This document shows positions 33,196-42,010 of a stretch of DNA of 64,000 bases, piece by piece (positions within the stretch are counted from its first letter, which is position 1; each line of letters begins with the position of its first letter). Location: contig CAUYUJ010014349.1 of NCBI GenBank assembly GCA_963575745.1, forward strand, positions 1,105,230-1,169,229, read 5' to 3'. The stretch is from Prorocentrum cordatum (Eukaryota; Sar; Dinophyceae; Prorocentrales; Prorocentraceae). A program made the position numbers and the translations under genes. The notes beneath the pieces are model-generated. The model made no database searches. It was not told the DNA's origin and worked only from the letters and a program-made list of their open reading frames with translations.

Positions 33196-33565
33196 GCCGA
33201 CTACGAGGATGGAAAAGAAAACGGAATTTGACGGGTCTCGACGTTTTGGGGGTGCTTGCGCAGGCGTTGTTTTGGCGGTTCTTGGGGGTAGAAGGGTGCT
33301 CGTGTGGGGGGGGGGCAGGGGGGAAGGCGGAGGACGAGGACAAGGAATGTGGAGGCGAAGGCGGAGGATTGCGCTGTGCTCTTAGATGGTTTGACAGAGT
33401 TCTGCAGGGTTGGGGAGGGATTTGAGGTGATTCTTCTAATTCACAGGAGGGGAAGGGTGGATGAGACGGGAAGGGGAGGAGCTGAAGGGTTTTGGGAGGC
33501 GGGTAGGAACGTGTGCGAGAAACATGTTTAGTAACATCAGATCCGCATTTACACGTAAAGCGTAC
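33196..33565. other. Unassigned, no gene seen
   Basis: G-rich on +, with frames driven by composition. Confidence 0.35.
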
Positions 33566-33569
33566 TGTG

Positions 33570-33905
33570 TACATATATATATATATATATGTGCATGTAT
33601 TGTGTGTTGGTGTTTGTGTTAGTGTATGTGTGTGTGCTTATGTTGTGTCTGTTGCGTGCGTGTTCTCTTGAATGTGTGTGCTGTGTGTTGTGTGCTGTTT
33701 GTAGTGTGTGTGTATGTGATGTGTGTGTGTGATGTGTGTGTTGTGTACGGTGTGCTGTGTGCTATGCACTATGAATTGCGTGTTGTGTGATGTGGAGTGT
33801 CTTCGTTGTGTTGAGTTGTAGTGTGTACGTGGGTGGATATGGGTGTATGTGTGTCTGTATATGCGTGTGTATTGTGTATGTTGTGTGAGCGTGTGTGGTG
33901 TGGGG
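33570..33905. repeat. AT dinucleotide tract followed by a GTGT-rich stretch
   Basis: An ATATAT run at about 33571-33590, then a TGTGTGTT and GTGTAT-like stretch to 33905. It is less pure than the array at 37005-37860 but of similar type. Confidence 0.8.
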
Positions 33906-34138
33906 GGGGGGGGGCTTTCTGTTGCGGGGAGGGGGGAAACGAGGAGAAGCAGGAGGAGAAGGAGCAGGGGGGAGGGGGAGCGCGAGGGGGGAGGGAGTGG
34001 AAGGGGAGGACAGCGGAGGGGAGGGAGGAGAGAGCGGGACGGGGAGCAGGAGCAGGAGCGGGACGAGCAGGAGGAGGGAGCAGGAGCGACAGAGGGGCAG
34101 GAGAACGGGAAGAAGCAGCAGCAAAAGGGTGATGAAAG
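33906..34138 (+). other. Purine-rich intron end before exon 4
   Basis: An interrupted GGA/GAGCAGG tract leading to GTGATGAAAG. It is purine-rich, unlike the usual polypyrimidine tract, which weakens the exon 4 acceptor call somewhat. Confidence 0.5.
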
Positions 34139-34228
34139 GGTCTGGCGGCGGCGCGCGACCTCGCTCCGCTGAGGTACCTGGACGTCTCGATGAACCACAT
34201 CGACTTCCGGACGGCGCTCGTCATCGAG
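34139..34228 (+). CDS. LRR (RNI-like) gene, exon 4
   Basis: Thirty codons, starting GLAAARDLAPLRYLDVSMN and ending FRTALVIE. RYLDVSMNHI is a classic LRR core. The preceding in-frame TGA at 34133 fixes the start to the AG at 34137-34138. The end is assigned to GAG|GACCGCC (GA donor) because exon 5 begins GAC after CAG. This gives exactly 28 residues between LDV and the next LED strand, the usual RNI repeat length. A GT donor nine bases earlier is the alternative and is also in phase. Confidence 0.65.
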
Positions 34229-34397
34229 GACCGCCCTCGTCGGCCCTCGATCTTCGAGCCTCGATCTCAAGAAAGGAACGCGAACCTCGAACCTTCGACG
34301 TCGAACCTCGACCCTCGATCTTCGAACCACGATCTTCGATGAGGCAACGAAAGGAAAGCAATCAACTCGAGCCCGATCCTTGACCCCGCCGGCCCAG
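34229..34397 (+). other. Intron between LRR exons 4 and 5 (GA-AG)
   Basis: Only 169 bp. It is packed with TCGACC, CTTCGAA and CGATCTTCGA phrases (about 34250-34340), a TCGA-rich degenerate tandem sequence. It ends GGCCCAG. Confidence 0.55.
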
Positions 34398-34495
34398 GAC
34401 TGTCTCGACGGCCAGCCGAAGCTCGAGGACATCTGCCTCGCCCACAACCCGCTGGGCGTCCCCGGCATCCGCAGCGTGCTGCGCCTGCTTTCCAG
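34398..34495 (+). CDS. LRR (RNI-like) gene, exon 5
   Basis: Ninety-eight bases read DCLDGQPKLEDICLAHNPLG, then VPGIRSVLRLLS. KLEDICLAHNPLG is an LRR core, followed by a helical half. It ends TCC AG with a GC donor. The two leftover bases combine with the first base of exon 6 to give Arg, producing LLSRPNSGLRRF, which reads as the run-up to the next repeat. Confidence 0.7.
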
Positions 34496-34499
34496 GCCC

Positions 34500-34925
34500 G
34501 CAGCGGGTCGCCGTCCGCCATCGTCCGTCGTCGTCCGTCGTCCTCGTCCGTCGATGCCATCCGTCACCTGTCGTCCGTCGCCCATCGTCCGTCGCATACA
34601 GTGGAGGCCCATGCCAAGGAACACCCTGCTCGCCTCCAGGGTGCCCTGGGTTTCTTGGGTTTCGATGGTTTTGCGATGGAAAACGCGACGTTCCCACACC
34701 AAACATCAGTGGACGCCCCGGGGTCTCAGGGTTGGCTTTCCTGTGGAAGGTTTCTCGTGGACGGGCCTCCACTGTATCGTCCGTCGTTCGTCGCCAGCGT
34801 CAACGTCAGCGTCGTCGACCACGTCGTCCCTCTTGCCGCCGTCGTCGACGTCGCCGCCGTCGTCGCCGAGGCGCCGGCGTCGTCGAGGCGTCCGGAGGTG
34901 ATTCGGGGACTCTTGTCGTGTGCTC
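34500..34925. repeat. CGTCCGTC minisatellite and GTC-rich stretch
   Basis: CGTCCGTCGTC units at about 34505-34605 and a GTCGTCGACGTC-like stretch at about 34795-34885, separated by unassigned DNA. Confidence 0.75.
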
Positions 34926-35160
34926 TCGGAGGCTGTCGTAGGCTCCTGGCGGGCTCCCCGAGCTCCCTCGAGTCTTTTCGGGTGCCCTCGGGGAGGGGAA
35001 GGGCACGGCGGCTGGTCGTGACGACTTCGGCGCTCTGCGGGGCCGACCTCTGGCCCCAGGGGCCCAGGCCCCTGGAGGGGTTGCCAGGAGATCGGAGGGT
35101 GCCAGTTGATACGCCTGCACTGATCCTGGCCAGGCCCACCCTGGGCCTAGCATCCGTGTG
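34926..35160. other. Unassigned GC-rich DNA
   Basis: No gene or structure recognised. Confidence 0.35.
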
Positions 35161-35161
35161 T

Positions 35162-35430
35162 TCTGGTTGACCCAGAATGGGCTCCAGCGAAAAGAAGGTG
35201 GTGCAATTGACTTGAGACTTGGTGCACTAGATCTGTGGGGCCGCAATAGCTTCGGGGCGTGCCATGCAGTCCGGTGCGCAAATGTGTTGCTGGATTCTCG
35301 CGTGCAAGACATCAGTCGCAATACAACGCGCTACAGTTCTCCGGCGCAATACACTTGCAATACGAGTGCCCAAAATCTATTGCACCACTCCCTTTCTGCT
35401 GGGCCCACTTTTGGGCCCACCAAACCCAGA
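35162..35430. mobile_element. Probable degenerate inverted-repeat element, family H
   Basis: The left end carries GGGCTCCAGCGAAAAGAAGG then GTGGTGCAAT. The complement of the right end carries GGGCCCAGCAGAAAGGGAG then TGGTGCAAT. The arms pair over about 50 bp with mismatches and an indel. The centre has repeated CGCAATACA words. No target duplication was found. Confidence 0.45.
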
Positions 35431-35447
35431 CCCCCGACGTCATGATT

Positions 35448-35710
35448 TTTGTCAACGTCGACCCCCAGAGGTCTCGACCCATTCCCCAGGACCGGTTTTT
35501 CGTTCCGAGCCGTTTTTTTCTGGACGCCCGAAATGGGTACGGAAGAATGAGTACAATGCCGAACAACAAATGTTGTCCAAAACCGACGGCGGCCGGTGTT
35601 GGGCAGGCGGCTCTTTGTCTTCAAAGAACAGCGCCCGCGGCGGCGCGGAGAGCGAGTCCTGTCCAGAATGAGCAGGAACTGGTGTTGGGCATCGTGCCCT
35701 CTGCGATCGT
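35448..35710. repeat. Dispersed repeat family R2, copy 1
   Basis: The complement of 35448-35530 (CGGCTCGGAACGAAAAACCG, GGTCCTGGGGAATGGGTCG) matches 38225-38280 and 51580-51625. The following part (CGAACAACAAATGTTG, GGGCAGGCGGCT, GAGCGAGTCCTGTCC) matches the complement of 51840-51975. The two parts are arranged differently at 35 and 51 kb. Confidence 0.6.
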
Positions 35711-35854
35711 CCCGATGTTTGTTTGTTGACGGTCCCGAGGCCCGGCGAGGGCACACGGAGGCCGAACATGGCGAGAGACCTCCCGTCGTGAGTGTTGTCC
35801 TGCCTCGAGGGGGGCTTGGGTGTGGGCCGACCACATGTACGAGCCCTCCTGGCT

Positions 35855-36019
35855 TAAGTCGGGCCCGTCCCTCCACCAGGAAGATTCAAAAATAGCAGAA
35901 CAAAAAAATAGTCTGGGGACTATGGTTTGAGTACTGGTTTGGCCATGTTGGAGCATGTTGGGGGTATTTTTTTATTTTTCGACGAAAATGCCCCCTGTAG
36001 GGGGACACGCCCGACCTCA
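35855..36019. mobile_element. Inverted-repeat element, family A, copy 4, with target duplication
   Basis: Left end TAAGTCGGGCCCGTCCC, right end GGGGGACACGCCCGACCTCA. It is flanked by TCCTGGCT at 35847-35854 and 36020-36027, a perfect 8-bp duplication. The AT-rich interior contains TATTTTTTTATTTTTCG, close to copy 6. Confidence 0.85.
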
Positions 36020-36765
36020 TCCTGGCTTGGCGAACCAGGCACACGCCACCCAGACCAGCCCTGGAGGCCCCGGACTGGCGGGGGGCCAGGCTCGGCGTGC
36101 AGGTGCGCAACTGGCCGGCGCCCTCCGGCCGCGAGGGGGCCCGGCTCGGCGGAGAGCCCCTGGAGCTTGTTCTTTTCTGCAGGTCCCGTCGGGCATATAC
36201 TCAAGATTTCGTAATAAAGGGAGGGGGGGTCTCATTTCGGGGGGGGTCTCTTCCAGACCATCTTGGAGGGCCTGGGGGGTCTGGGGAGGATGTTTTGGAG
36301 GGTTCTCCCATGGGGGAGGTCTGAGATGGCTTGTCTTGGAGGGTCCAGACCCCCTCCCTTTTCTTACGAAATTCTGGAGTAGCCAGGACCCCGGTGGAGG
36401 GGAGCCGGTCAGTGATTGGGCCCCGAAGCCCAAAGTAGGGATTGGAGTCACGAAGCCAGGTCTGCCGTAGCTGGTGCTTTTCGGGTGACGGCAATTCCGG
36501 TTAGCGGAATGGGACGGCGGGGGCGTCCCCGGTGCAGATCACTAATCCAGGTCCCATGAAACCCAGTCCTGCCATCGCCCGATTCTGGCACGTTGACCTG
36601 CAGGGCGTTTCACCCCCCCTCCCTCCCTCGCCCCTCTTTGATCGAATACGAGCGCGCAAGTGCCTTTCGACTCGCGTGATTTCCGCGCGTCGGGGCTTAC
36701 AAAAACACGAAACAGAACTGACTGCTGCAGGCGGCCAGCTCCGGCACGCGGCGCGGAAACGCTGC
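36020..36765. other. Unassigned GC-rich DNA, no gene seen
   Basis: Frames on both strands are present but no domain is recognised. A GGTCTGGGG-type G-rich stretch lies near 36225-36310. Confidence 0.35.
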
Positions 36766-36769
36766 GAAG

Positions 36770-36975
36770 GGGCGCCCGACGTCCCTCTTGGGCACGCCCC
36801 TCACGCGGTTCGTGGTCCCACGGGGGGGCTCTGCCGAAGGCCCCAGTGGCAGGGTTCGCAGGCGCCCGACGCCCCTTTTGGAACACCCCTCACGCGGTTC
36901 GCGGCCCCTTGGGGAGCTCTCTCCACCGAAGGCCCCAGTGGCAGGGTTCGCATGCGCCGGATCGGAATCCCGCAA
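36770..36975 (-). repeat. Diverged copies of the 77-bp satellite, reverse orientation
   Basis: Two units about 90 bp apart share CTCACGCGGTTCGTGG and CCGAAGGCCCCAGTGGCAGG then GTTCGCATGCGCC. Their complement matches the 57-58 kb satellite (CCTTCGGTGGAGCTCC, GGACGCATGCGGGCGG). The same family is therefore present 20 kb apart on opposite strands. Confidence 0.65.
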
Positions 36976-37004
36976 AGGCGGGGGGGGGGGCCTGGCGGGG
37001 GGGC

Positions 37005-37862
37005 CCTGGTGTGTGTGTGGTGTGTGTGATATGTATTGTGTGTTGTGTGTTGTGTGTGGTGTGTGGTGTGTGTTGTGTGTGTGTTGTGTGTTGTGTGTAT
37101 TGTGTGTTGTGTGTAGTGTATGTGTGTGTGTTGTGTGTAGTGTGTGTCGTGTGTGTGTGTTGTGTGTGTTGTGCGTGCTGTGTGTGCTGTGTGTGTTGTG
37201 TGTGTTGTGTGTTGCGTGTATTGTGTATTGTGTGTTTTGTGTGTTGTGTGTTGTGTGGTGTGTGTGTGTGTTGTGCGTTGTGTGTTGTGTGTTGTGTGTT
37301 GTGTGTTGTGTGTTGTGTGTGTTATTTGTGATGTGTGTAGTGTGTTGTGTGTTGTGTGTGGTGTGTTTGTTGTGTGGTGTGTGTTGTGTGTTTTGTGTGT
37401 AGTGTGTGTTGTGTGGGTGTTATGTTGTGTGTTGTGTGTTGTGTGTGTGTTGTGTTTGCTGTGTGTTGTGTATTGTGTGTTGTGTGTTGCTTGTGTTGTG
37501 TATTGTGTGCTGTGTTTGTTGTGTGTTGTGTGTAGTGTGTGTGTGTGTTGTGTGTTGTGTGTTGTGTGTATGTTCTGTGTTGTGTGTGTTGTGTCTTGTG
37601 TGTTGTGTGTTGTGTGTGGTGTGTTGTGTGTTGTGTGTGATGTGTGTGGCGTGTGGTGTGTGGTGTGTGTTCTTTGTGATGTGTGTTGTGTGTGTTGTGC
37701 TATATGTGTTGCGTGTGTTGTGTGAGTTGTGTGAGTTGTGTGAGTTGTGTGAGTTGTGTGTTGTGTGTTCTGGGGGTTCTGTGCGCTGTGTGTGTGTTGT
37801 GTGTGTGTGTTGTGTGTTTGTGTGTGTTGTGTGTGTTGTGTGTGTGACTGTGTGTCTGTGTG
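37005..37862. repeat. GTGTGTT-type minisatellite, about 0.85 kb
   Basis: Units of GTGTGTTGTGT with GTA, GGT and GTC variants. All + frames are open as Cys/Val/Leu and all - frames as Thr/His/Gln. These are artefacts. Confidence 0.95.
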
Positions 37863-37865
37863 AGA

Positions 37866-38001
37866 GTTCGATCGGTTTTTGCACCGAACCGCCCAAAGCA
37901 AATGCCCCCCAACCGCAGGCAGCTCCCGATACTTGTCGATGGGTGGGGCATGCGGGGGGCATCGGTTTGCGGCGGCTCGGTGCACCAACGGATCGAATTC
38001 G
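37866..38001. mobile_element. Short inverted-repeat element, family E
   Basis: Left arm TTCGATCGGTTTTTGCACCG then AACCGCCCAAAG. The complement of the right arm is TTCGATCCGTTGGTGCACCG then AGCCGCCGCAAA. The arms pair over about 45 bp, ending in GATGCCCCCC against AATGCCCCCC. 136 bp, no coding capacity. It abuts the GT array, which hides any target duplication. Confidence 0.6.
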
Positions 38002-38189
38002 TGTCCCCCATCAGGGTCACCCCCCCTTTGGTGGATCCCGAATGGGGCGCCTGCCTGCCCACGTGCGGCTCGAACTGCCGTCGCGCCAGGCAGGGCGCCG
38101 CGCTGCTTAGCACTGGGCCAGGGGCGGAGTCGAGACCTCCCCCGACAGCCCGCGTCTCGAACAAAAAGGGGAGACAGTCTGCCACAGGT

Positions 38190-38360
38190 TTCGGCCCCTC
38201 GGGGCACTCCCCGGAGCTCGGGGCCGTCAAGGAACGGCTCGGGGTGAAGAACCGGCCCCGGGGAGGTGGTCGAGAGGTGGGGGCCCGAGACGCCGGATGT
38301 ACGGGCCTCATGCTCCGCGCGCGGGGGAAAAAACAAAAAAAAAAAAAAAAAAAAAAAAAA
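38190..38360 (+). repeat. Repeat family R2, copy 2, ending near an A26 tract
   Basis: 38215-38280 (GGAACGGCTCGGGGTGAAG, AACCGGCCCCGGGGAGG) is close to the complement of 35448-35530. About 55 bases on lies A6-C-A26 (38329-38360). A poly-A tail would fit a retroposed copy on +, but no coding sequence is visible before it. Confidence 0.55.
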
Positions 38361-38579
38361 CGGCGTCCCTGGAGCTCGGACGTTGCCACAGAAACGGGAA
38401 CACCGCGAAACCACACGGCCAGAGCTCATCCTTGGTGCCGGCGGGGGGACACCGCCCGCTCCCGCGTCTGGGGGACGAGGCCCGCGCCCGGCCGAAAGCC
38501 GCCACCCGCAGGGCCAGTTCCGGGCGCACTGCTCGCTTGCGCAGCCGAAGCCATCGCAGGGAGGCCATCTGGCGCCCTC

Positions 38580-38825
38580 GTCTAAATTGTTCGTTCTGTC
38601 CTACCGCTTCAGGAAGGGTAATTAACATGAGATTGTTCTTTTGGATATGTTAGAATGAGAAAACAGTTTGAATCTCCACCAGAATGAAGATTTTAAATGT
38701 ACGGAGAAATTACCTTGAGAATCGCCAGGATGCTGAATAACACGAACTGTCATTCAGATACCGCTTTTCAAAATAGATGTTAGTGTTCTCTAAATCAATA
38801 TGCGTTTCCGATGTCTTGACCTGCG
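38580..38825. other. AT-rich stretch without a gene
   Basis: About 250 bp clearly richer in A and T than the surroundings (for example AAAATAGATGTTAGTG). No frame, hairpin or tandem structure was recognised. Confidence 0.5.
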
Positions 38826-38831
38826 ATGTGT

Positions 38832-38958
38832 TTGGTTGGCGCTGGGCACCCCCAGCGGCGTCGCTGGCGCCGCCCCTTGGCGCGCTCCGCGCGCCAGGGA
38901 GAGGGTTCTAGCCCAGATCCGAGAGATCCAAGAGTTCATGTCTATGCCGTTTTTTCCT
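38832..38958. mobile_element. Family B inverted-repeat element, copy 3, truncated on the left
   Basis: It retains GGCGCTGGGCACCCCC, the hairpin centre, GGCGCGCTCCGCGCGCC and a right arm with GATCCGAGAGATCC then TTCATGTCTATGCCGTTT. The outer left arm is missing or strongly diverged. Confidence 0.6.
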
Positions 38959-39140
38959 TACTCTACCTGATGAGAACGGCACACGTAACCTCTGAAAGTG
39001 CCCGCAAGTTTCTGTCTTTGTGCCGTGATCGGCTCTTTCCCACTGCACGGGCACCGGCCGCTCTTCCTCAAGGCCGTTGGGTTGGGGATGCTCCAGCCCC
39101 CGAAAATCTGCCACAGTGGTGCAGGCGAGGCTGACTAGCA

Positions 39141-39299
39141 TGAAGTCGGGCATGTCCCTCAACAGGAGGAACACTCAAGAATAGTCAAGAAATAGTATGT
39201 GGACGATGTTTTAGCTATATGTGGCTATTGTTGAGTATGTTTTGGCTACTTTTGATTTTTCCTCCAAGATCCGCCTGTAGGAGGACATGCCTGACCTAA
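39141..39299. mobile_element. Inverted-repeat element, family A, copy 5, with target duplication
   Basis: Left end TGAAGTCGGGCATGTCCC, right end GGAGGACATGCCTGACCTAA. Both sides carry GACTAGCA (39133-39140 and 39300-39307), a perfect 8-bp duplication. The interior shares GACGATGTTTTAGC with copy 3 (GACGATGTTCC). Confidence 0.9.
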
Positions 39300-39309
39300 G
39301 ACTAGCAGG

Positions 39310-39935
39310 TCGACCCTGCCAAACCAAGGGTACCCTTGTGTCATGTGTTTCGTGACCCGGGCCTTCTGCATTCTCGTGGCGATGTGGCCCTCGGGAGGGT
39401 CTTGTGTCCTCTCGCGTGTCCTCTCCAATCGACCCCGACCATACTTCGACTTCTCCCCCCCCCCATCGGTGTAATTACTGGGGCCGCCTGGGTACACCGA
39501 GGGGAGAGGGGGGGGAGGCGACGTACAACTTTTGGCCGTTTCGGGGGTCTCTTAGGGGTCCTCTCGGACCCCATTTCTGGGGCTGTCGTGCCCACCCCCT
39601 CCGCTTCCTCCCTGGCCTCTCCTCCTCAGACCACCGATGCCGTGATCTCTTCAACACGGGGGCCCCCAGAAATCTCGATGTCATTCCCCAACCGTTTTTG
39701 TTGGTCGCGGGGCGTTGTTGGACTACCCGGGGTTCGGGGCCCTACGCCGCCAGCGTGGACCCTCGACCTCTCTTGGGGCGCGTTCCGACAAGGATTCCCG
39801 GAAATATCTTGCCGTGGCGACGAGAGGCCGTTCAGGAAGCTTCCAAAGGGAAAACACATCGAATTTCGTAGCCGTTTGGAAGCCACGTGGTTTTGCGGAG
39901 GTCGCCAGAGACGGGCTTCTCGTGCCTCACATTCG
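39310..39935. other. Region upstream of the nested gene
   Basis: An open frame continues upstream in phase with the nested gene to 39336, but its residues are Pro/Arg/Gly-rich and not protein-like, so it is treated as leader or intergenic DNA. In dinoflagellates the mRNA 5' end would be set by trans-splicing at an AG. Several AGs lie between 39890 and 39925, and none can be preferred. Confidence 0.35.
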
Positions 39936-41249
39936 ATGACTTGCGTCACGGTGCTGCGCGCCTCTGGAGAAGCACAGCAGGTAGAAGTCTTGCCAGATGA
40001 GACCGTCTTCCAGCTGAAGGCGAAGCTTGCCGATGCGTGGGGGACCTCGCCCACCCTGATCGATCTCCTCGCGGGCTCCCACTTGCTGAAGGACGACGGC
40101 GCTGTGCCGGACGCCGGTGCGGAGCTCAGCGCGCTGCTCCGGGCCGAGTGCCCCGTGTGCCACTCCAGGCTTGACCTCCCAGGCCACTGGAAGTGGCCTC
40201 CCGCCAGGCCAGGTCGGGGCGACGGCATGGGCCGGCCACCACGCAGGGTGTCGCTGAGCCTGCGCACCCTGGCTCGGCTGGAGTCCACTGGGGTGCAGAG
40301 CCTGTGGTCGAACCACCCCGAAGTGCACCCTGGAATGGACTCAGGTTCTCCATCTGCATTCTCGGAAGAAGACGACGAAGGGGAAGAGGACGAGGAGGAG
40401 GAGGAGGAGGAGGAGGAGGAGGCACGTTGCGGCACAGACGAAGGCGAGCGTCGCCCTGGCAAACGAGCACGGGCGGATGTCGCCCTGGACCGCAGCTACA
40501 TCAGGCGAGGAGCGTCTCGCAGGTCGGCCAGGTGCTCCGACTGTCTTCGGGCGACTTCGGTTCTCAGCATAGAACAGGCAGGCTTTGTATGCAGCAAACG
40601 TCATTTTAGTGGGATCGACGAGGCATTCCCCAATTTGGAAGGCCTGGTGGTAGCCGATATTGACGGCGGCATGCCGACTGGCGTTCCATACTTCGAACCT
40701 ATATCCCGCTTGCACCGCCTGAGGATGCTGGAACTTTGGCTTCCAAGTGCCACTGATGGCGACCCAGGTACTATCGAAAGTTTGAAGCCTCTGGTCGGTC
40801 TGAGTCATCTATCCATTTGGGGACTCAGACACGTATTCTTGTCAGTGCTCGGGAGCCTCCTCGAACCATTGTCAAACCTTGAGGAGTTATACATCGGCGC
40901 ATGTTTCGTGGACGAGGATGTTAAGAGGTTAGATTTGTCCAGCCACGTCGGATTGAAGAGGCTCTGCCTCGAGGACACTATCCTGTGGGGAGCACCTGAT
41001 GGCGACCATGACTTCGCGGAGCTTGCACTTCCGGCACAAATTCGCGATGTCTCATTGCCTCGTACGGCGCGCCCGCCACGCATTTCTGACAGACCTGCAA
41101 TTGCCAAAACGATGAAAGCAGAGGTCGATGCAGAGGAGGAGTTGGCGTCGTTCTACAAGGCCAAAGGGATCCAGATTGCGCGCACGCGACAGCCCTGGGC
41201 AACTCAGAAGTTGGAGGCGTACATGGCTGCATGCAAGGCCAATGCGTAA
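39936..41249 (+). CDS. Intronless ubiquitin-like/LRR protein, 437 residues
   Basis: Residues 1-70 (starting MTCVTVLRASGEAQQVEV, then ETVFQLKAKLADAWG and LLAGSHLLKDD) form a ubiquitin-like fold of the type placed at the N-terminus of many dinoflagellate repeat proteins. CxxC pairs occur at Cys72/Cys75 and Cys200/Cys203. A Glu/Asp run fills about 144-163. About 225-350 is LRR: LEGLVVADI, LRMLELWLP, LSHLSIWGL, LEELYIGAC and LKRLCLEDT. The tail (about 370-437) is charged and probably helical, ending MAACKANA. The start is chosen because the domain begins exactly there, although the frame is open upstream. No intron is needed, so it may be a retrogene. It lies inside the long intron between LRR exons 5 and 6, on the same strand. 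Likely a protein-binding adaptor; partners unknown. Confidence 0.8.
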   Translation: MTCVTVLRASGEAQQVEVLPDETVFQLKAKLADAWGTSPTLIDLLAGSHLLKDDGAVPDAGAELSALLRAECPVCHSRLDLPGHWKWPPARPGRGDGMGRPPRRVSLSLRTLARLESTGVQSLWSNHPEVHPGMDSGSPSAFSEEDDEGEEDEEEEEEEEEEARCGTDEGERRPGKRARADVALDRSYIRRGASRRSARCSDCLRATSVLSIEQAGFVCSKRHFSGIDEAFPNLEGLVVADIDGGMPTGVPYFEPISRLHRLRMLELWLPSATDGDPGTIESLKPLVGLSHLSIWGLRHVFLSVLGSLLEPLSNLEELYIGACFVDEDVKRLDLSSHVGLKRLCLEDTILWGAPDGDHDFAELALPAQIRDVSLPRTARPPRISDRPAIAKTMKAEVDAEEELASFYKAKGIQIARTRQPWATQKLEAYMAACKANA

Positions 41250-41267
41250 TTTAGTTTGCCATATCTC

Positions 41268-41464
41268 GAAGAAGAATAATTGCATAAGCATAAACGTTTG
41301 GCTCTCCGAGCGGATTTCTTGGATCTTCGCCTGGGCACCCCCCAGGCGGCGCCTTCGGCGCCGTCCCTGGCGCGCTCCGCGCGCCGGGGAGGGGGGCCCA
41401 GCGCGGATTCGAGAAATCCGTGCGGTGCGCCAAAAGTTTATGTTTATACAGTTGTTACTTCTTC
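41268..41464. mobile_element. Inverted-repeat element, family B, copy 4, full length
   Basis: It starts GAAGAAGAATAATTGCATAAG and runs to GCGGATTTCTTGGATC. The right end is the complement, finishing GTTATGTTTATA-like sequence and ACTTCTTC. The arms pair over about 65 bp. The centre has GGCGGCGCCTTCGGCGCCG and GGCGCGCTCCGCGCGCC. It begins 18 bp after the stop codon of the nested gene and separates that gene from duplicated copies of its own 3' end. Confidence 0.8.
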
Positions 41465-41465
41465 T

Positions 41466-41606
41466 ATACGTGGCTGCATGCAAGGCCAATGCATAATCTA
41501 GCGACAGCGCGCGCGCGTGCGCGACAGCCTCGGGCAATTCAGAAGATAGAAGCATGCGTGGCTGCATGCACAGCCAGTGCGTAATCTAGCTGGCCATCTC
41601 GTGGGC
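41466..41606 (+). pseudogene. Two duplicated fragments of the nested gene's 3' end
   Basis: 41466-41502 repeats ACGTGGCTGCATGCAAGGCC then AATGCATAAT of the gene's last codons. 41508-41606 repeats the last about 90 bases: GCGCGACAGCCTCGGGCAA, TTCAGAAGATAGAAGC, GTGGCTGCATGCACAGCC and the downstream CTAGCTGGCCATCTCG. The same words occur at 41177-41265 around the true stop. These are partial tandem copies, about 85% alike. Confidence 0.75.
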
Positions 41607-41813
41607 ACTGCAAGGTTACAGCTGAGGCGTGCACACTGCGCGTGCTCGCATACACATCTGCGCACGCGCAGGGCCAGCTCGTCAGAGCTCCACGTGGGTT
41701 GGCGACCGCGCCCATGGCCTCCTGCCGGCTGCGGCTCCTGCGCCCACGTTGCCGCTCCTCCGTCCACTTGGCACCGGCCGCGTTGGCACGCACGAGCCCG
41801 TGGGCCCCCTCTC
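41607..41813. other. Unassigned DNA between the fragments and a family B element
   Basis: No gene or repeat recognised. Confidence 0.35.
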
Positions 41814-42010
41814 GAAGGAGCAAAAACGCCATGAACGTAAACGTTCGGCGCTCCGCGCGGACTTCTTGGATCAGCGCTGGGCACCCCCCCCGCGGCGCCT
41901 CCGGCGCCGCCCCTAGCGCGCTCCGCGCACCAGGGAGGGGGGTCCAGCGCAGATCCAAGAAATCCGCGCGGAACGCCAAAAGCTTATGTCTATGGCGTTT
42001 GTTCTTCTTC
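41814..42010. mobile_element. Inverted-repeat element, family B, copy 5, full length
   Basis: The best right arm of the family: CCAGCGCAGATCCAAGAAAT, CCGCGCGGAACGCCAAAAG, then TATGTCTATGGCGTTTGTTC and TTCTTC. The left arm is its complement with a few changes (GAAGGAGCAAAAACGCCATG onward). 197 bp, same length as copy 4. Confidence 0.85.

Noticed and set aside
36801-38429. A 542-residue minus frame, the longest of the minus frames there
   Set aside because: Mostly His/Thr/Gln repeats from the GTGTGTT array; the ends are GC-rich by-products.
39336-39935. Upstream extension of the ubiquitin-like/LRR gene by 200 codons
   Set aside because: The extension has no domain and a GC-driven composition, whereas the ubiquitin-like fold begins exactly at the ATG at 39936.
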